From: Phenylobacterium sp.
GTDB taxonomy: Bacteria > Pseudomonadota > Alphaproteobacteria > Caulobacterales > Caulobacteraceae
Assembly (NCBI GenBank): GCA_017991675.1
Contig: JAGOQB010000001.1
Span: forward strand, 1 to 64,000
Direction: 5' to 3'
DNA: 64,000 nt
Shown here: positions 32,196 through 39,645 of the stretch, in pieces
Numbering within the stretch: the stretch's first letter is position 1
Layout: each line of letters opens with the position of its first letter
Translations under genes and position numbers: made by a program
Notes under the pieces: generated by a model
Databases searched by the model: none
What the model saw: only the letters and a program-made list of their open reading frames with translations
Told to the model about the DNA's origin: nothing

Positions 32196-33233
32196 GTGTC
32201 GATCACGCCGATCCAAGGTCCGCTGACGCCCCAGGTGGCGATACCGGTGACGCCGGTGCGGCCGGTGATTCCGGTGACGCCGCCGGCTGCGCCCTCCATC
32301 GACATCGATCCTGGCCAGGTGCAGTCGCAGATGCTGGCCCAGACCGCGCAGCGGGCGGCCGCGCGCCAGGGCGGGCTGGCCCCGCTGATGGCCGACCTGA
32401 CCCAGGCTGCGAGCAATCCGGCGCTGCCGAGCCCGGTCCGGTCGGCCGCAGCGCAGGTGCTCGCCCAGGCTGTCCCGTTCGACGCAAGGATCGGCGGCGC
32501 GGACGTCGCCAAGGCGCTGTCGCAGTCCGGGCTGTTCCTGGAGGCCAGGCTGGCCGCGGCGCCGCAGGTTTCGCCGATGGGCCAGGACATGAAGGCCGGG
32601 CTGCTGGTGCTGCGTCAGGCGCTGGGGGCCTGGCTGGCGGGCGCTCCGCGGGCGCCGGACGCCAGAGCCCCGGCGCGCACCCCGCCGCCGCCCTATCGCG
32701 CCGGCGGGCCGCGGGCTCAGCCGGCCGCTGCGCCCAGCCTGCCGGCCGATGCCGCGCCCAGCCAGATCGGCCAGCGGCTATTGGCCGAGACCGAGAGCGC
32801 GGTGGCCCGCCAGGAGTTGCTGCAGATCGCCTCGCTGCCGGCCGGCGACGATCACCCGGTCGAGGCGCAGGTGACCCGCTGGATGTTCGAGATGCCGTTC
32901 ACCACCCCGCAAGGCGCGGCGGTCGCGCAGTTCGAGATCAGCCGCGACGGTCGCGGCAAGGGCGGCGAGGCCCAGCCGACCTGGCGGGCGGCGTTCTCGC
33001 TGGACATCGAGCCGCTGGGGCCGATCCACGCGCGGGTCTCGCTGGCCGGCGGCCAGGCGATCGTCGGGCTGTGGGCCGAGCGCGAGAGCGGGCTGGCGCA
33101 GCTGGAGGCTGGGCGCGACCTGTTGGGCGCGGCGCTGGCCCGGGCCGACTTCCGTGCCGAGATCGCCGTCCATGCGGGCGCGCCGCGGGTCGCCGAGCCG
33201 CAGGCCGGGACGCTGGTGGACCAGACGTCATGA
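32196..33233 (+). CDS. Flagellar hook-length control (FliK-like) domain protein
   Basis: This 345-residue protein has an N-terminal Pro/Val-rich, probably unstructured part (residues 1-40), an Ala-rich middle and a C-terminal Flg_hook-like domain (about 205-325) with VEAQVTRWMFEMPFTTPQG and FSLDIEPLGPIHARVSLAGGQAIVGLWAE. FliK-type proteins set hook length by acting as a ruler and switching export through FlhB. The start is GTG at 32196. The next gene, an FlhB cytoplasmic-domain homologue, overlaps it by four bases, which strengthens the flagellar reading. No other flagellar gene lies nearby. Confidence 0.7.
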   Translation: MSITPIQGPLTPQVAIPVTPVRPVIPVTPPAAPSIDIDPGQVQSQMLAQTAQRAAARQGGLAPLMADLTQAASNPALPSPVRSAAAQVLAQAVPFDARIGGADVAKALSQSGLFLEARLAAAPQVSPMGQDMKAGLLVLRQALGAWLAGAPRAPDARAPARTPPPPYRAGGPRAQPAAAPSLPADAAPSQIGQRLLAETESAVARQELLQIASLPAGDDHPVEAQVTRWMFEMPFTTPQGAAVAQFEISRDGRGKGGEAQPTWRAAFSLDIEPLGPIHARVSLAGGQAIVGLWAERESGLAQLEAGRDLLGAALARADFRAEIAVHAGAPRVAEPQAGTLVDQTS

Positions 33234-33502
33234 GCCAGGACCCGCGCAAGACCCTGGCGGTGGCGCTGACCTACGACGCCCCGCGCGCGCCGCGGGTGGT
33301 GGCCAGCGGCCGCGGCGTGATCGGCCAGAAGATCATCGAGACCGCCCAGGCGCATGGCGTGCCGATCGAGCAGAACGCGGTGCTGGCGCAAGCGCTGTCG
33401 ACCATCGAGCTGGAGACCGAAATCCCCGAGCGGCTCTATGTGGCAGTCGCCGAGATCCTGGCCTTCGTGCTGCGCGCGGCCGAAGAGGGGCAGGCCCGCT
33501 GA
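33230..33502 (+). CDS. FlhB cytoplasmic-domain homologue (FhlB-like)
   Basis: This 90-residue protein matches the C-terminal cytoplasmic domain of FlhB/EscU: TLAVALTYDAPRAPRVVASGRGVIGQKIIETAQAHGVPIEQNAVLAQALSTIELETEIPERLYVAVAEILAFV. The NPTH autocleavage site and the membrane part are absent, as in the free-standing FhlB homologues linked to type III export. The ATG at 33230 overlaps the FliK-like gene stop (ATGA). It probably interacts with the flagellar export gate, which is inferred from the domain. Confidence 0.85.
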   Translation: MSQDPRKTLAVALTYDAPRAPRVVASGRGVIGQKIIETAQAHGVPIEQNAVLAQALSTIELETEIPERLYVAVAEILAFVLRAAEEGQAR

Positions 33503-33521
33503 GGGCGTGCTAAGCGGGCGC

Positions 33522-34247
33522 ATGCACGCGATCCTCTGCGCCACACCCGAAGAGATGGACGCCCTGCGCGGGGTCCTGCACGCCGATCTGCAGCCGGAAG
33601 TCCACGGGCCGACCAGGGTCTGGCGCGCCCGCTATGGCGACGAGCCGGTCGTGCTGGCCCAGGCCGGGATCGGCAAGGTCAATGCGGCCGCCGCCGCCAC
33701 CCTGCTGCTGTCGGGGTATGGGGCGCGCAGCCTGATCTTCTCCGGAGTGGCCGGGGGTCTGAATCCGGCGCTGGGGGTCGGCTCGGTGCTGCTGGCCGAG
33801 CGGCTGGCGGTGCACGACTACGGTATCGTCACGGCCGGCGCCTTTACGCCGACCGCCTATGGCGTGATCCCGGTCGGCGCGCCGGTGCTGTCTGCGCCCG
33901 AGCCGGTCGATGCGGCGGTGCGCGCGGTGCTGGCGCGGCTGGCCAAAACAATGGCCGGGCGGCTCGACGCACGGCTGGGCGGCGTGGTGACCGCCGACTA
34001 CTTCCTCAACTGCCCGACGACGCGGGACGAGCTGCATGCGCGGCTGGGGGCCGACGCCATCGACATGGAATCGGGCGCGGTCGCCGTCGTGGCGCGGGCC
34101 TGGAACACCCCGCTCTATGTGATCCGCACGCTGTCGGACCTGGCCGGCGAGGACAGCCACCTGACTTATGACGAGATGGTCGAGGCCGCGGCGGCGAATT
34201 CCGCCGCCTGCGTCGAGGCGCTGCTGGGCCTGTTGGCCGAGGGCTAG
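33522..34247 (+). CDS. 5'-methylthioadenosine/S-adenosylhomocysteine nucleosidase-like protein
   Basis: This 241-residue protein is of the PNP/UDP phosphorylase family, MTA/SAH nucleosidase branch. The N-terminal ATPEEMDAL holds the glutamate expected near residue 10, GIGKVNAAAAATLLL follows at about 50, FSGVAGGLNP near 73, DAIDMESGAVA near 183 (ribose-binding Met-Glu) and RTLSDLAGE near 203 (catalytic Asp). It should cleave MTA or SAH to adenine and a thioribose product. It lies 19 bases after the FhlB-like gene on the same strand. The stop overlaps the convergent Gre gene stop. Confidence 0.88.
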   Translation: MHAILCATPEEMDALRGVLHADLQPEVHGPTRVWRARYGDEPVVLAQAGIGKVNAAAAATLLLSGYGARSLIFSGVAGGLNPALGVGSVLLAERLAVHDYGIVTAGAFTPTAYGVIPVGAPVLSAPEPVDAAVRAVLARLAKTMAGRLDARLGGVVTADYFLNCPTTRDELHARLGADAIDMESGAVAVVARAWNTPLYVIRTLSDLAGEDSHLTYDEMVEAAAANSAACVEALLGLLAEG

Positions 34248-34723
34248 GCGACGGCGACCACCTCCACCTCGGCGCCGTTGACGTCGGCCAGGTCGCCGAC
34301 GGTCTTGCCGAGCAGGGCGCGGGCCAGGGGCGAGATGTAGGACACCGAGCCGCCGGCGGGATCGGCCTCGTCCTCGCCGACGATGGCGTAGGTCTGGCGG
34401 CGGCCGTCCTCACGCTCGAAGGTGACGCTGCGCCCGAACTGAACCGTATCAAGCGAGAGGTTCGGCTCGACCAGCTGGGCGCTGGCGCGGCGGGCGCCGT
34501 AGTAGCGCAGGTCGCGGGTGGCCCTGGCCATCGCGGTGCGGTCGGCGTTGACGTCGCCGCTGGCCTGGGCGGCGTTGTAGGCCGCGCGCGCCTTGGCGAG
34601 CTCGTCGTCGAGTTGGCCAAGGCCCTTGGCGGTGACCAGGTTCGGGTGCGGGGAGATCGGACGGTCCGGCAGGTCCGCAGCCGCGGACTCGCTGTCCTCC
34701 TCCTTGGTGAAGGCGACGCTCAT
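34244..34723 (-). CDS. Transcription elongation factor of the GreA/GreB family
   Basis: This 159-residue protein has an N-terminal extension (residues 1-30), then the Gre coiled-coil hairpin (GLGQLDDELAKARAAYNAAQ, with GDVNADR at the tip where acidic residues reach the polymerase active site) and the C-terminal FKBP-like domain (YAIVGEDEADPAGGSVSYISPLARALLGKTVGD). Gre factors stimulate RNA cleavage by backtracked RNA polymerase. It differs from canonical GreA in the tip sequence and could be a GreB-like paralogue. It lies 12 bases after rsmJ on the same strand. Confidence 0.87.
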   Translation of the reverse strand: MSVAFTKEEDSESAAADLPDRPISPHPNLVTAKGLGQLDDELAKARAAYNAAQASGDVNADRTAMARATRDLRYYGARRASAQLVEPNLSLDTVQFGRSVTFEREDGRRQTYAIVGEDEADPAGGSVSYISPLARALLGKTVGDLADVNGAEVEVVAVA

Positions 34724-34735
34724 GGCCTCAGTATC

Positions 34736-35350
34736 TCAGGCGGCGGACGTCATGAAAACGTCGTAACGCAGGGTCTTGCCGATGATCTGATGCGACGGCG
34801 CGCGCAGGCCCGGCATCGACGGGCCCTTTCGAGGCCACTTCAGCACCACGCGCTTGCGCGCGCAGGCCAGGGCGGCCTGCATCAGTTCGAGCTGGTCAGG
34901 ATCTGTCCCCACAAGCTCGCGCAGCAGCCGCATGTCCTTCTTCACCAGGGCGCTGGAGGTGCGCTCGGGGTGCATCGGGTCGACGACGACCACGTCGGCC
35001 GCGAGGGTCGGCAGGATCAGGCGTGCGTCGCCGTGCAGCAGGGTCATGCGGGCGACGACCTCGGCCGTGCGCGGATCAGCGGCGGCGGCCTCCAGCCCGG
35101 CGGCCAGGCGGGCGTGGACCTGCGGCGAGCGCTCGATCAGGGTCACCTGGGCGCCGAGCGAGGCCAGCAGGAAGGCGTCGCGGCCGAGGCCCGCGGTGGC
35201 GTCGACGATGCTGGGCGTGACCCCCTTCACGAAGCCGGCGGCGCGCGGCAGGTCCTGTCCGCGGCCGCCGCCGAACCGGTGGCGATGGCCGACCGCGCCG
35301 CCGACGAAGTCGATGGTCAGCTCGCGGGCGAGGTCGGCCGGATCGCTCAT
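34736..35350 (-). CDS. rsmJ: 16S rRNA (guanine-1516-N2)-methyltransferase RsmJ-like
   Basis: RsmJ methylates G1516 of 16S rRNA. The 204-residue protein has the family N-terminal VGGAVGHRHRFGGGRGQDLPRA, the SAM motif VDATAGLGRDAFLLASLG (about 50-67), ERSPQVHARL and the catalytic-type DPMHPER (about 123-129). The ATG at 35350 overlaps the stop of the DUF885 gene, so they are translationally coupled, and the Gre gene follows. The length is slightly short of the usual 240-250 residues because the N-terminal region is reduced. Confidence 0.9.
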   Translation of the reverse strand: MSDPADLARELTIDFVGGAVGHRHRFGGGRGQDLPRAAGFVKGVTPSIVDATAGLGRDAFLLASLGAQVTLIERSPQVHARLAAGLEAAAADPRTAEVVARMTLLHGDARLILPTLAADVVVVDPMHPERTSSALVKKDMRLLRELVGTDPDQLELMQAALACARKRVVLKWPRKGPSMPGLRAPSHQIIGKTLRYDVFMTSAA

Positions 35351-37170
35351 CAGCGTTGGGACACCGTCCACTGGTCGACGACGCGTTCCAGCACCGCCAG
35401 CGGCAGGGAGCCGCCGAGCAGCACCGCGTCGTGGAAGCCCTTGATGTCGAATTTCGGGCCGAGGGCGGCCTTGGCCCGGGTGCGCAGGCGGTCGATTTCG
35501 GTATGGCCGATCTTGTAGCCGCAGGCCTGGCCCGGCCAGACCACGTAGCGGTCGATCTCGTTCTCGGCCGCGCCCTTGGGCAGGCCGACGGTGTCGCGCA
35601 TGTAGGCGATGGCCTGCTCGCGGCTCCAGCCCTTGCCGTGGATGCCGGTGTCCAGGACGATCCGGGCGGCGCGGTAGAGGAACGACTGCAGCCAGCCGAC
35701 GCGGCCGGCCGGATAGGCGTCGTACATGCCGAGCTCGTCGCCGAGCTGCTCTGCGTAGAGGCCCCAGCCCTCGCCAAAGGCGGTGAAGCCGATGTTCTTG
35801 AACAGCATCGGCGAGGCGCCGGCCTCCTGGACCAGCGCGCCATGGAACAGGTGGCCGGGGACCGCCTCGTGATAGGTGAGGGTGGGCAGCGCCCACTTGG
35901 CCCACTCGGTCGTGTCGCGCAGGTTGATGTAGTAGGTGCCCGGCCGCGAGCCGTCGAGCGAGCCGCTTTCGGCGTAGCCGCGCGGGGCTCCGATCTCGAT
36001 GGCCGGCGGCACGCGGCGGATCTCCATGCCGCCCTTGGGGATGGTGTTGAACACCTTCGGCGCGGCGGCCTTCACGGCGGCCATCTGGCGGTTCAGCTCG
36101 GCGAGCAGCGCCTGCCGGCCGGCGTCGGTGTTCGGATAGAACTGGGACGGGTCTTTGCCGAACGCGTCCAGGCGGGCGGCGACCGTGCCCTGGGTCAGGC
36201 CTTGGGCCTTCAGCAGCGGGTCAAGCCGCGCGGTCAGGTCGGCGACCTGCTCCAGGCCGATCTTGTGGGCGGCGTCCGGCGTCAGGTCGGTCGTGGTGTG
36301 GAAGCGCAGCGCGTACTCGTAATAGGCCGCCGTGATCTGTTGGCGTGAGACGGTGGCGTCATGCACCGCGGTGCGGCGTTGCGCGGTCAGCAGCTCGATC
36401 TGCTGGCCAAGGGCCTGGGCGACGGGGCCGTCGACGATGGCGGCGGCCTTGGCGGCCCAATCGCTCCCCAAGCCCTTCTCGGCGGCGCGGCGACCGAGCG
36501 AGGCCGCCAGGCCCGAGCTCTCGCCCTTCTGCGACGCCAGGGCGTTCATCTGGGCCAGGGCCTTGTCGAGGATGAAGTCCGGCGGCACGAGGCCCTGGGC
36601 GGCGTTCTCTTTGGCCCGAGCGGTCTCGTCGTTCATCGCCTTGGCGAAGTCGGTGAGCCGCGCGAGGTAGGCGTCGGCGTCGGCCTTCGTCTCGATCACA
36701 TGCTTGGTGTCGAGGGCGTCAGGGACCTTCTGGTAGCAGCCGGTCAACTGGCTGAGCACGTAGGGCACAGGGTAGTCGTAAGAATCGACGCCGACGAAGG
36801 CGAAGCGCGCGCCTTCGGCGCAGCGGTCGGCGTACCAGGTGATGGTGTCGTACTCAGTGACGGCGCGGCCCGAGAGCTGCGCGCGGTCGATCGCCTTCAG
36901 CGCCGGGCGGGCGTCGATCAGCGGCTGGAACGAGCCCATGCGGCCGGCCTGCGAGCGGTCGCCGACCCGGGACTTCAGCGGCGCGCGGTTCTCTTTGTCG
37001 AGGCCGAGACCCGAGGCGTTGAGCGGGTCGGCCGCCAGCATGCCTTCGAAGATCTGGTCGTAGAGGGCGAGCGCCTGGCCCTGGGCGTCGGCGGTCTTGG
37101 CCCGGGCGGGCAGGGCCCCGAGGCTCGCGGCGCCGGCAGAGGCGGCGAGCAGGTGGCGGCGATTGAGCAT
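35350..37170 (-). CDS. DUF885 family exported hydrolase (Tat signal)
   Basis: This 606-residue protein starts with a twin-arginine-type signal (NRRHLLAASAGAASLG, cleavage near ARAK). The mature DUF885 domain covers the rest and carries LTYHEAVPGHLFHG (about 420), an HExxxxH-like motif that suggests a zinc-dependent peptidase. Its location should be the periplasm. The ATG at 37170 is preferred over a TTG 21 bases upstream. It is the first gene of a probable DUF885-rsmJ-gre operon and lies 57 bases after pdxA. The substrate is unknown. Confidence 0.88.
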   Translation of the reverse strand: MLNRRHLLAASAGAASLGALPARAKTADAQGQALALYDQIFEGMLAADPLNASGLGLDKENRAPLKSRVGDRSQAGRMGSFQPLIDARPALKAIDRAQLSGRAVTEYDTITWYADRCAEGARFAFVGVDSYDYPVPYVLSQLTGCYQKVPDALDTKHVIETKADADAYLARLTDFAKAMNDETARAKENAAQGLVPPDFILDKALAQMNALASQKGESSGLAASLGRRAAEKGLGSDWAAKAAAIVDGPVAQALGQQIELLTAQRRTAVHDATVSRQQITAAYYEYALRFHTTTDLTPDAAHKIGLEQVADLTARLDPLLKAQGLTQGTVAARLDAFGKDPSQFYPNTDAGRQALLAELNRQMAAVKAAAPKVFNTIPKGGMEIRRVPPAIEIGAPRGYAESGSLDGSRPGTYYINLRDTTEWAKWALPTLTYHEAVPGHLFHGALVQEAGASPMLFKNIGFTAFGEGWGLYAEQLGDELGMYDAYPAGRVGWLQSFLYRAARIVLDTGIHGKGWSREQAIAYMRDTVGLPKGAAENEIDRYVVWPGQACGYKIGHTEIDRLRTRAKAALGPKFDIKGFHDAVLLGGSLPLAVLERVVDQWTVSQR

Positions 37171-37227
37171 GGATCGGAACTCCCCGGACAACGGGGCAAG
37201 AGGCCACGCGCCGAGGGAGTCGGCAAG

Positions 37228-38244
37228 TCAGGCGGCGCGGTGGGCGGCGATCTCGGCGGCCATCCGGATGGCGGCGACCAGGCTGTCGGGGCGGGCTAGG
37301 CCGCGCCCGGCGATGTCGAACGCTGTGCCGTGGTCAGGCGAGGTGCGGACGATCGGCAGGCCGAGAGTGACGTTCACCCCGCCCCAGAAGTCCAGCATCT
37401 TCACCGGGATCAGCGCCTGGTCGTGGTACATGCAGACGGCGGCGTCGAAACGGGCCCGGGCGGCTTCGTGGAACAGGCTGTCGGCGGGGGTCGGGCCGCT
37501 GGCAGCGACGCCTTGGGCGCGCAGGGCGGCCACCGCGGGGGCGATGATCTCGACGTCCTCGCGGCCGATGGTCCCGTCCTCGCCGGCGTGGGGATTGAGG
37601 CCGGCCACCGCCAGCCGCGGCTCGGCGACGCCGAAGTCGCGGCGCAGGGCCTGGGCGGTGACGAGACCGGCGTTGACGATCGCCTCGACGCTGAGCAGGG
37701 CGCCGACCTTGGAGATCGGTTCGTGGACAGTGACCAGGGTAGTGCGCAGGCCCGGGACCGCGAGCATCATGATCGGGCCGCGCGCGCCCTCATAGGCCGC
37801 GCCGGCGGTCAGCTCACCAAGGAACTCAGTGTGCCCCGGAAAGCCGAAGCCGGCCGCGTAGAGCGGCGCCTTGGCGATCGGCGCGGTCACGACGCCGCTG
37901 ACCGCGCCCGACAGAGCCAAGCCGACGGCGGTCTCGATCCAACGGATGATGGCCGGCGCAGCGGTCGGGGACGGCTGACCGGCGATGACCGGGCTGCGCA
38001 GCGGAATGTCCAGCACCGGCAGCGCCTCGCCGAACACCGCGACGGCCTCTTTGGGCGTGGTCACCCGGCGGACCGTGCGCATGCTGGCCCCCGAGGCCGA
38101 AGCCACCGATTGCGCATCGCCGACCACCATGAAGGCCGGGCCTTCGCGCCGCAGCTGGTTCCAGGCCTTGACGACGATCTCCGGACCGACCCCGGCGGGG
38201 TCGCCCAGGGTCAGGGCGAGCGGCGGCTGGTCGGGCGGCGTCAC
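37228..38244 (-). CDS. pdxA: 4-hydroxythreonine-4-phosphate dehydrogenase
   Basis: PdxA oxidises 4-phosphohydroxy-L-threonine in vitamin B6 synthesis, using NAD and a divalent metal. The 338-residue enzyme starts LALTLGDPAGVGPEI, has GFPGHTEFL near 138 (metal histidine), NPHAGEDG near 214 and MYHDQALIPVK near 269. GTG at 38244 overlaps the surA stop in a GTGA arrangement. This is the standard lptD-surA-pdxA order, but the usual next gene, rsmA, is not adjacent. Confidence 0.96.
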   Translation of the reverse strand: MTPPDQPPLALTLGDPAGVGPEIVVKAWNQLRREGPAFMVVGDAQSVASASGASMRTVRRVTTPKEAVAVFGEALPVLDIPLRSPVIAGQPSPTAAPAIIRWIETAVGLALSGAVSGVVTAPIAKAPLYAAGFGFPGHTEFLGELTAGAAYEGARGPIMMLAVPGLRTTLVTVHEPISKVGALLSVEAIVNAGLVTAQALRRDFGVAEPRLAVAGLNPHAGEDGTIGREDVEIIAPAVAALRAQGVAASGPTPADSLFHEAARARFDAAVCMYHDQALIPVKMLDFWGGVNVTLGLPIVRTSPDHGTAFDIAGRGLARPDSLVAAIRMAAEIAAHRAA

Positions 38245-39587
38245 CGGGTCTCGATCGTCGCCGACGTCCGCAGGTCACGCATGTAGCGGCGGGCGATCAT
38301 GCTGAGCTGTTGGCCGTAGAGCCGGCTCTCGATCTGCTCGGTCGTCAGGCTCTCGGCGCCGCCGGCCCGCTTGCTGCAGACCGCCAGGATGTGGAGGCCG
38401 GCGTTGGTGCGGATCGGACCGGAGATCTGGCCGGCCTCCAGGCTCTCGATCGCCTGGCGGAAGGCCGGCGCCAGGTCCTTGATCTCGGTCTCGCCGAGGT
38501 CGCCGGCGACGACGCCGTTGACCCGGCCGGCCTTGGCCTCGATGTCGCCGCAGCCGGTGACCTGGCCGCGGACGGTTTCGAGCGTGGCGGTGGCGGCCGC
38601 GATCTGGGCGTCGGTCGCACTTTGCGGCAGGGCGACGGCGGCCTGCTTCAGGTGGACGACCGAGGCGCTGGCGCCCGAGCGCTTGTCGCGCAGGAAGATG
38701 ATGTAGACCCCGTCGCGCACGGCGATCGGCTGCGACAGCTGACCCGGCCGCATCTGGTCGAGCGCGGCGTCGATTTCCGGCGCCATCTCGCCGGCGGTCA
38801 CCCAGCCGGCGTCGCCGCCGTTGGCCGCGGTCGCCGAAGCCGAGAACTGGCGGGCGACGGCCGGGAAGGGCGCGCCCTGCTGCATCTGGGCGATCAGTTG
38901 GGTGGCGCCGTTGACGGCGGTGTCCATGCCGCCGACGCGGTTGGCGTCGATGAACACTTCGCTGATCTGGTACTGGGGCTTGGAAGCGGCGGCGGCCATC
39001 CGCTGCTGCACGGCCTTGACCTGGTCCTCGCCGACCCGCAGGCGCGAGCCGTAGCGGCCGCGGATCCAGCGCTGCCAGCTGATCTGGGCGCGGACCTGAT
39101 CGCGCAGGGTGGCGACGCCGATGCCCTGGCCGGCGAGCGAGTTGGTGAACTGTTCTAGCGACATGTTGTTGTTGCGGGCCATGTCGGTCAGCTCTTCGTC
39201 GACCTCGCTGGAGTCGGCGAGGAGCGAGATCTTCTGTTCCTTCTCCTGGCGACGCAGCTCCTGGATCTGCAGGCGCTCATCGACCAGCGAGACCAGGGCC
39301 TCGCGCTGGAATTGGGCGATGTTCTGTTGCGTCGGCTGAATGCCGGAGGTGGCGATCAGCAGCCGCATCCGCTGAGCCAGGTCGTAGGTCGAGATAATGT
39401 CGTCGTTGACGACCGCGGCGACCGATTCCGACAGGCCGCGCGGCGCGGCGGGCGCCGGCGCAGCGGCGGCCGGGGCCGCGGCGGGGTCCTGAGCGAACGC
39501 GTACTGCGGAGCCGCAGCAGCGGCGAAGGCGGCGGCCAAGGCGACGCCGCGCGCCGCAAGGCCCGTGACTTTACGCGCGCGGATCAT
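38241..39587 (-). CDS. surA: Periplasmic chaperone/peptidylprolyl isomerase SurA
   Basis: SurA guides outer-membrane proteins to the BAM complex. The 448-residue protein has a signal peptide (residues 1-32, ending YAFAQ), a SurA N-domain (about 55-170: AAVVNDDIISTYDLAQRM, LVDERLQIQEL) and parvulin-type regions (YQISEVFIDA to VYIIFLRDKRSG, then a second partial one). I chose the ATG at 39587, which gives a normal signal peptide; an ATG at 39656 would overlap lptD and add a non-hydrophobic tail. It lies between lptD, its best-known client, and pdxA. Confidence 0.92.
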   Translation of the reverse strand: MIRARKVTGLAARGVALAAAFAAAAAPQYAFAQDPAAAPAAAAPAPAAPRGLSESVAAVVNDDIISTYDLAQRMRLLIATSGIQPTQQNIAQFQREALVSLVDERLQIQELRRQEKEQKISLLADSSEVDEELTDMARNNNMSLEQFTNSLAGQGIGVATLRDQVRAQISWQRWIRGRYGSRLRVGEDQVKAVQQRMAAAASKPQYQISEVFIDANRVGGMDTAVNGATQLIAQMQQGAPFPAVARQFSASATAANGGDAGWVTAGEMAPEIDAALDQMRPGQLSQPIAVRDGVYIIFLRDKRSGASASVVHLKQAAVALPQSATDAQIAAATATLETVRGQVTGCGDIEAKAGRVNGVVAGDLGETEIKDLAPAFRQAIESLEAGQISGPIRTNAGLHILAVCSKRAGGAESLTTEQIESRLYGQQLSMIARRYMRDLRTSATIETR

Positions 39588-39645
39588 GGATGAGGTCTTC
39601 CTTAGCGTAGCCGTAGCGGGCGGCGCCTCTGGGCGGCCGCGGTTT

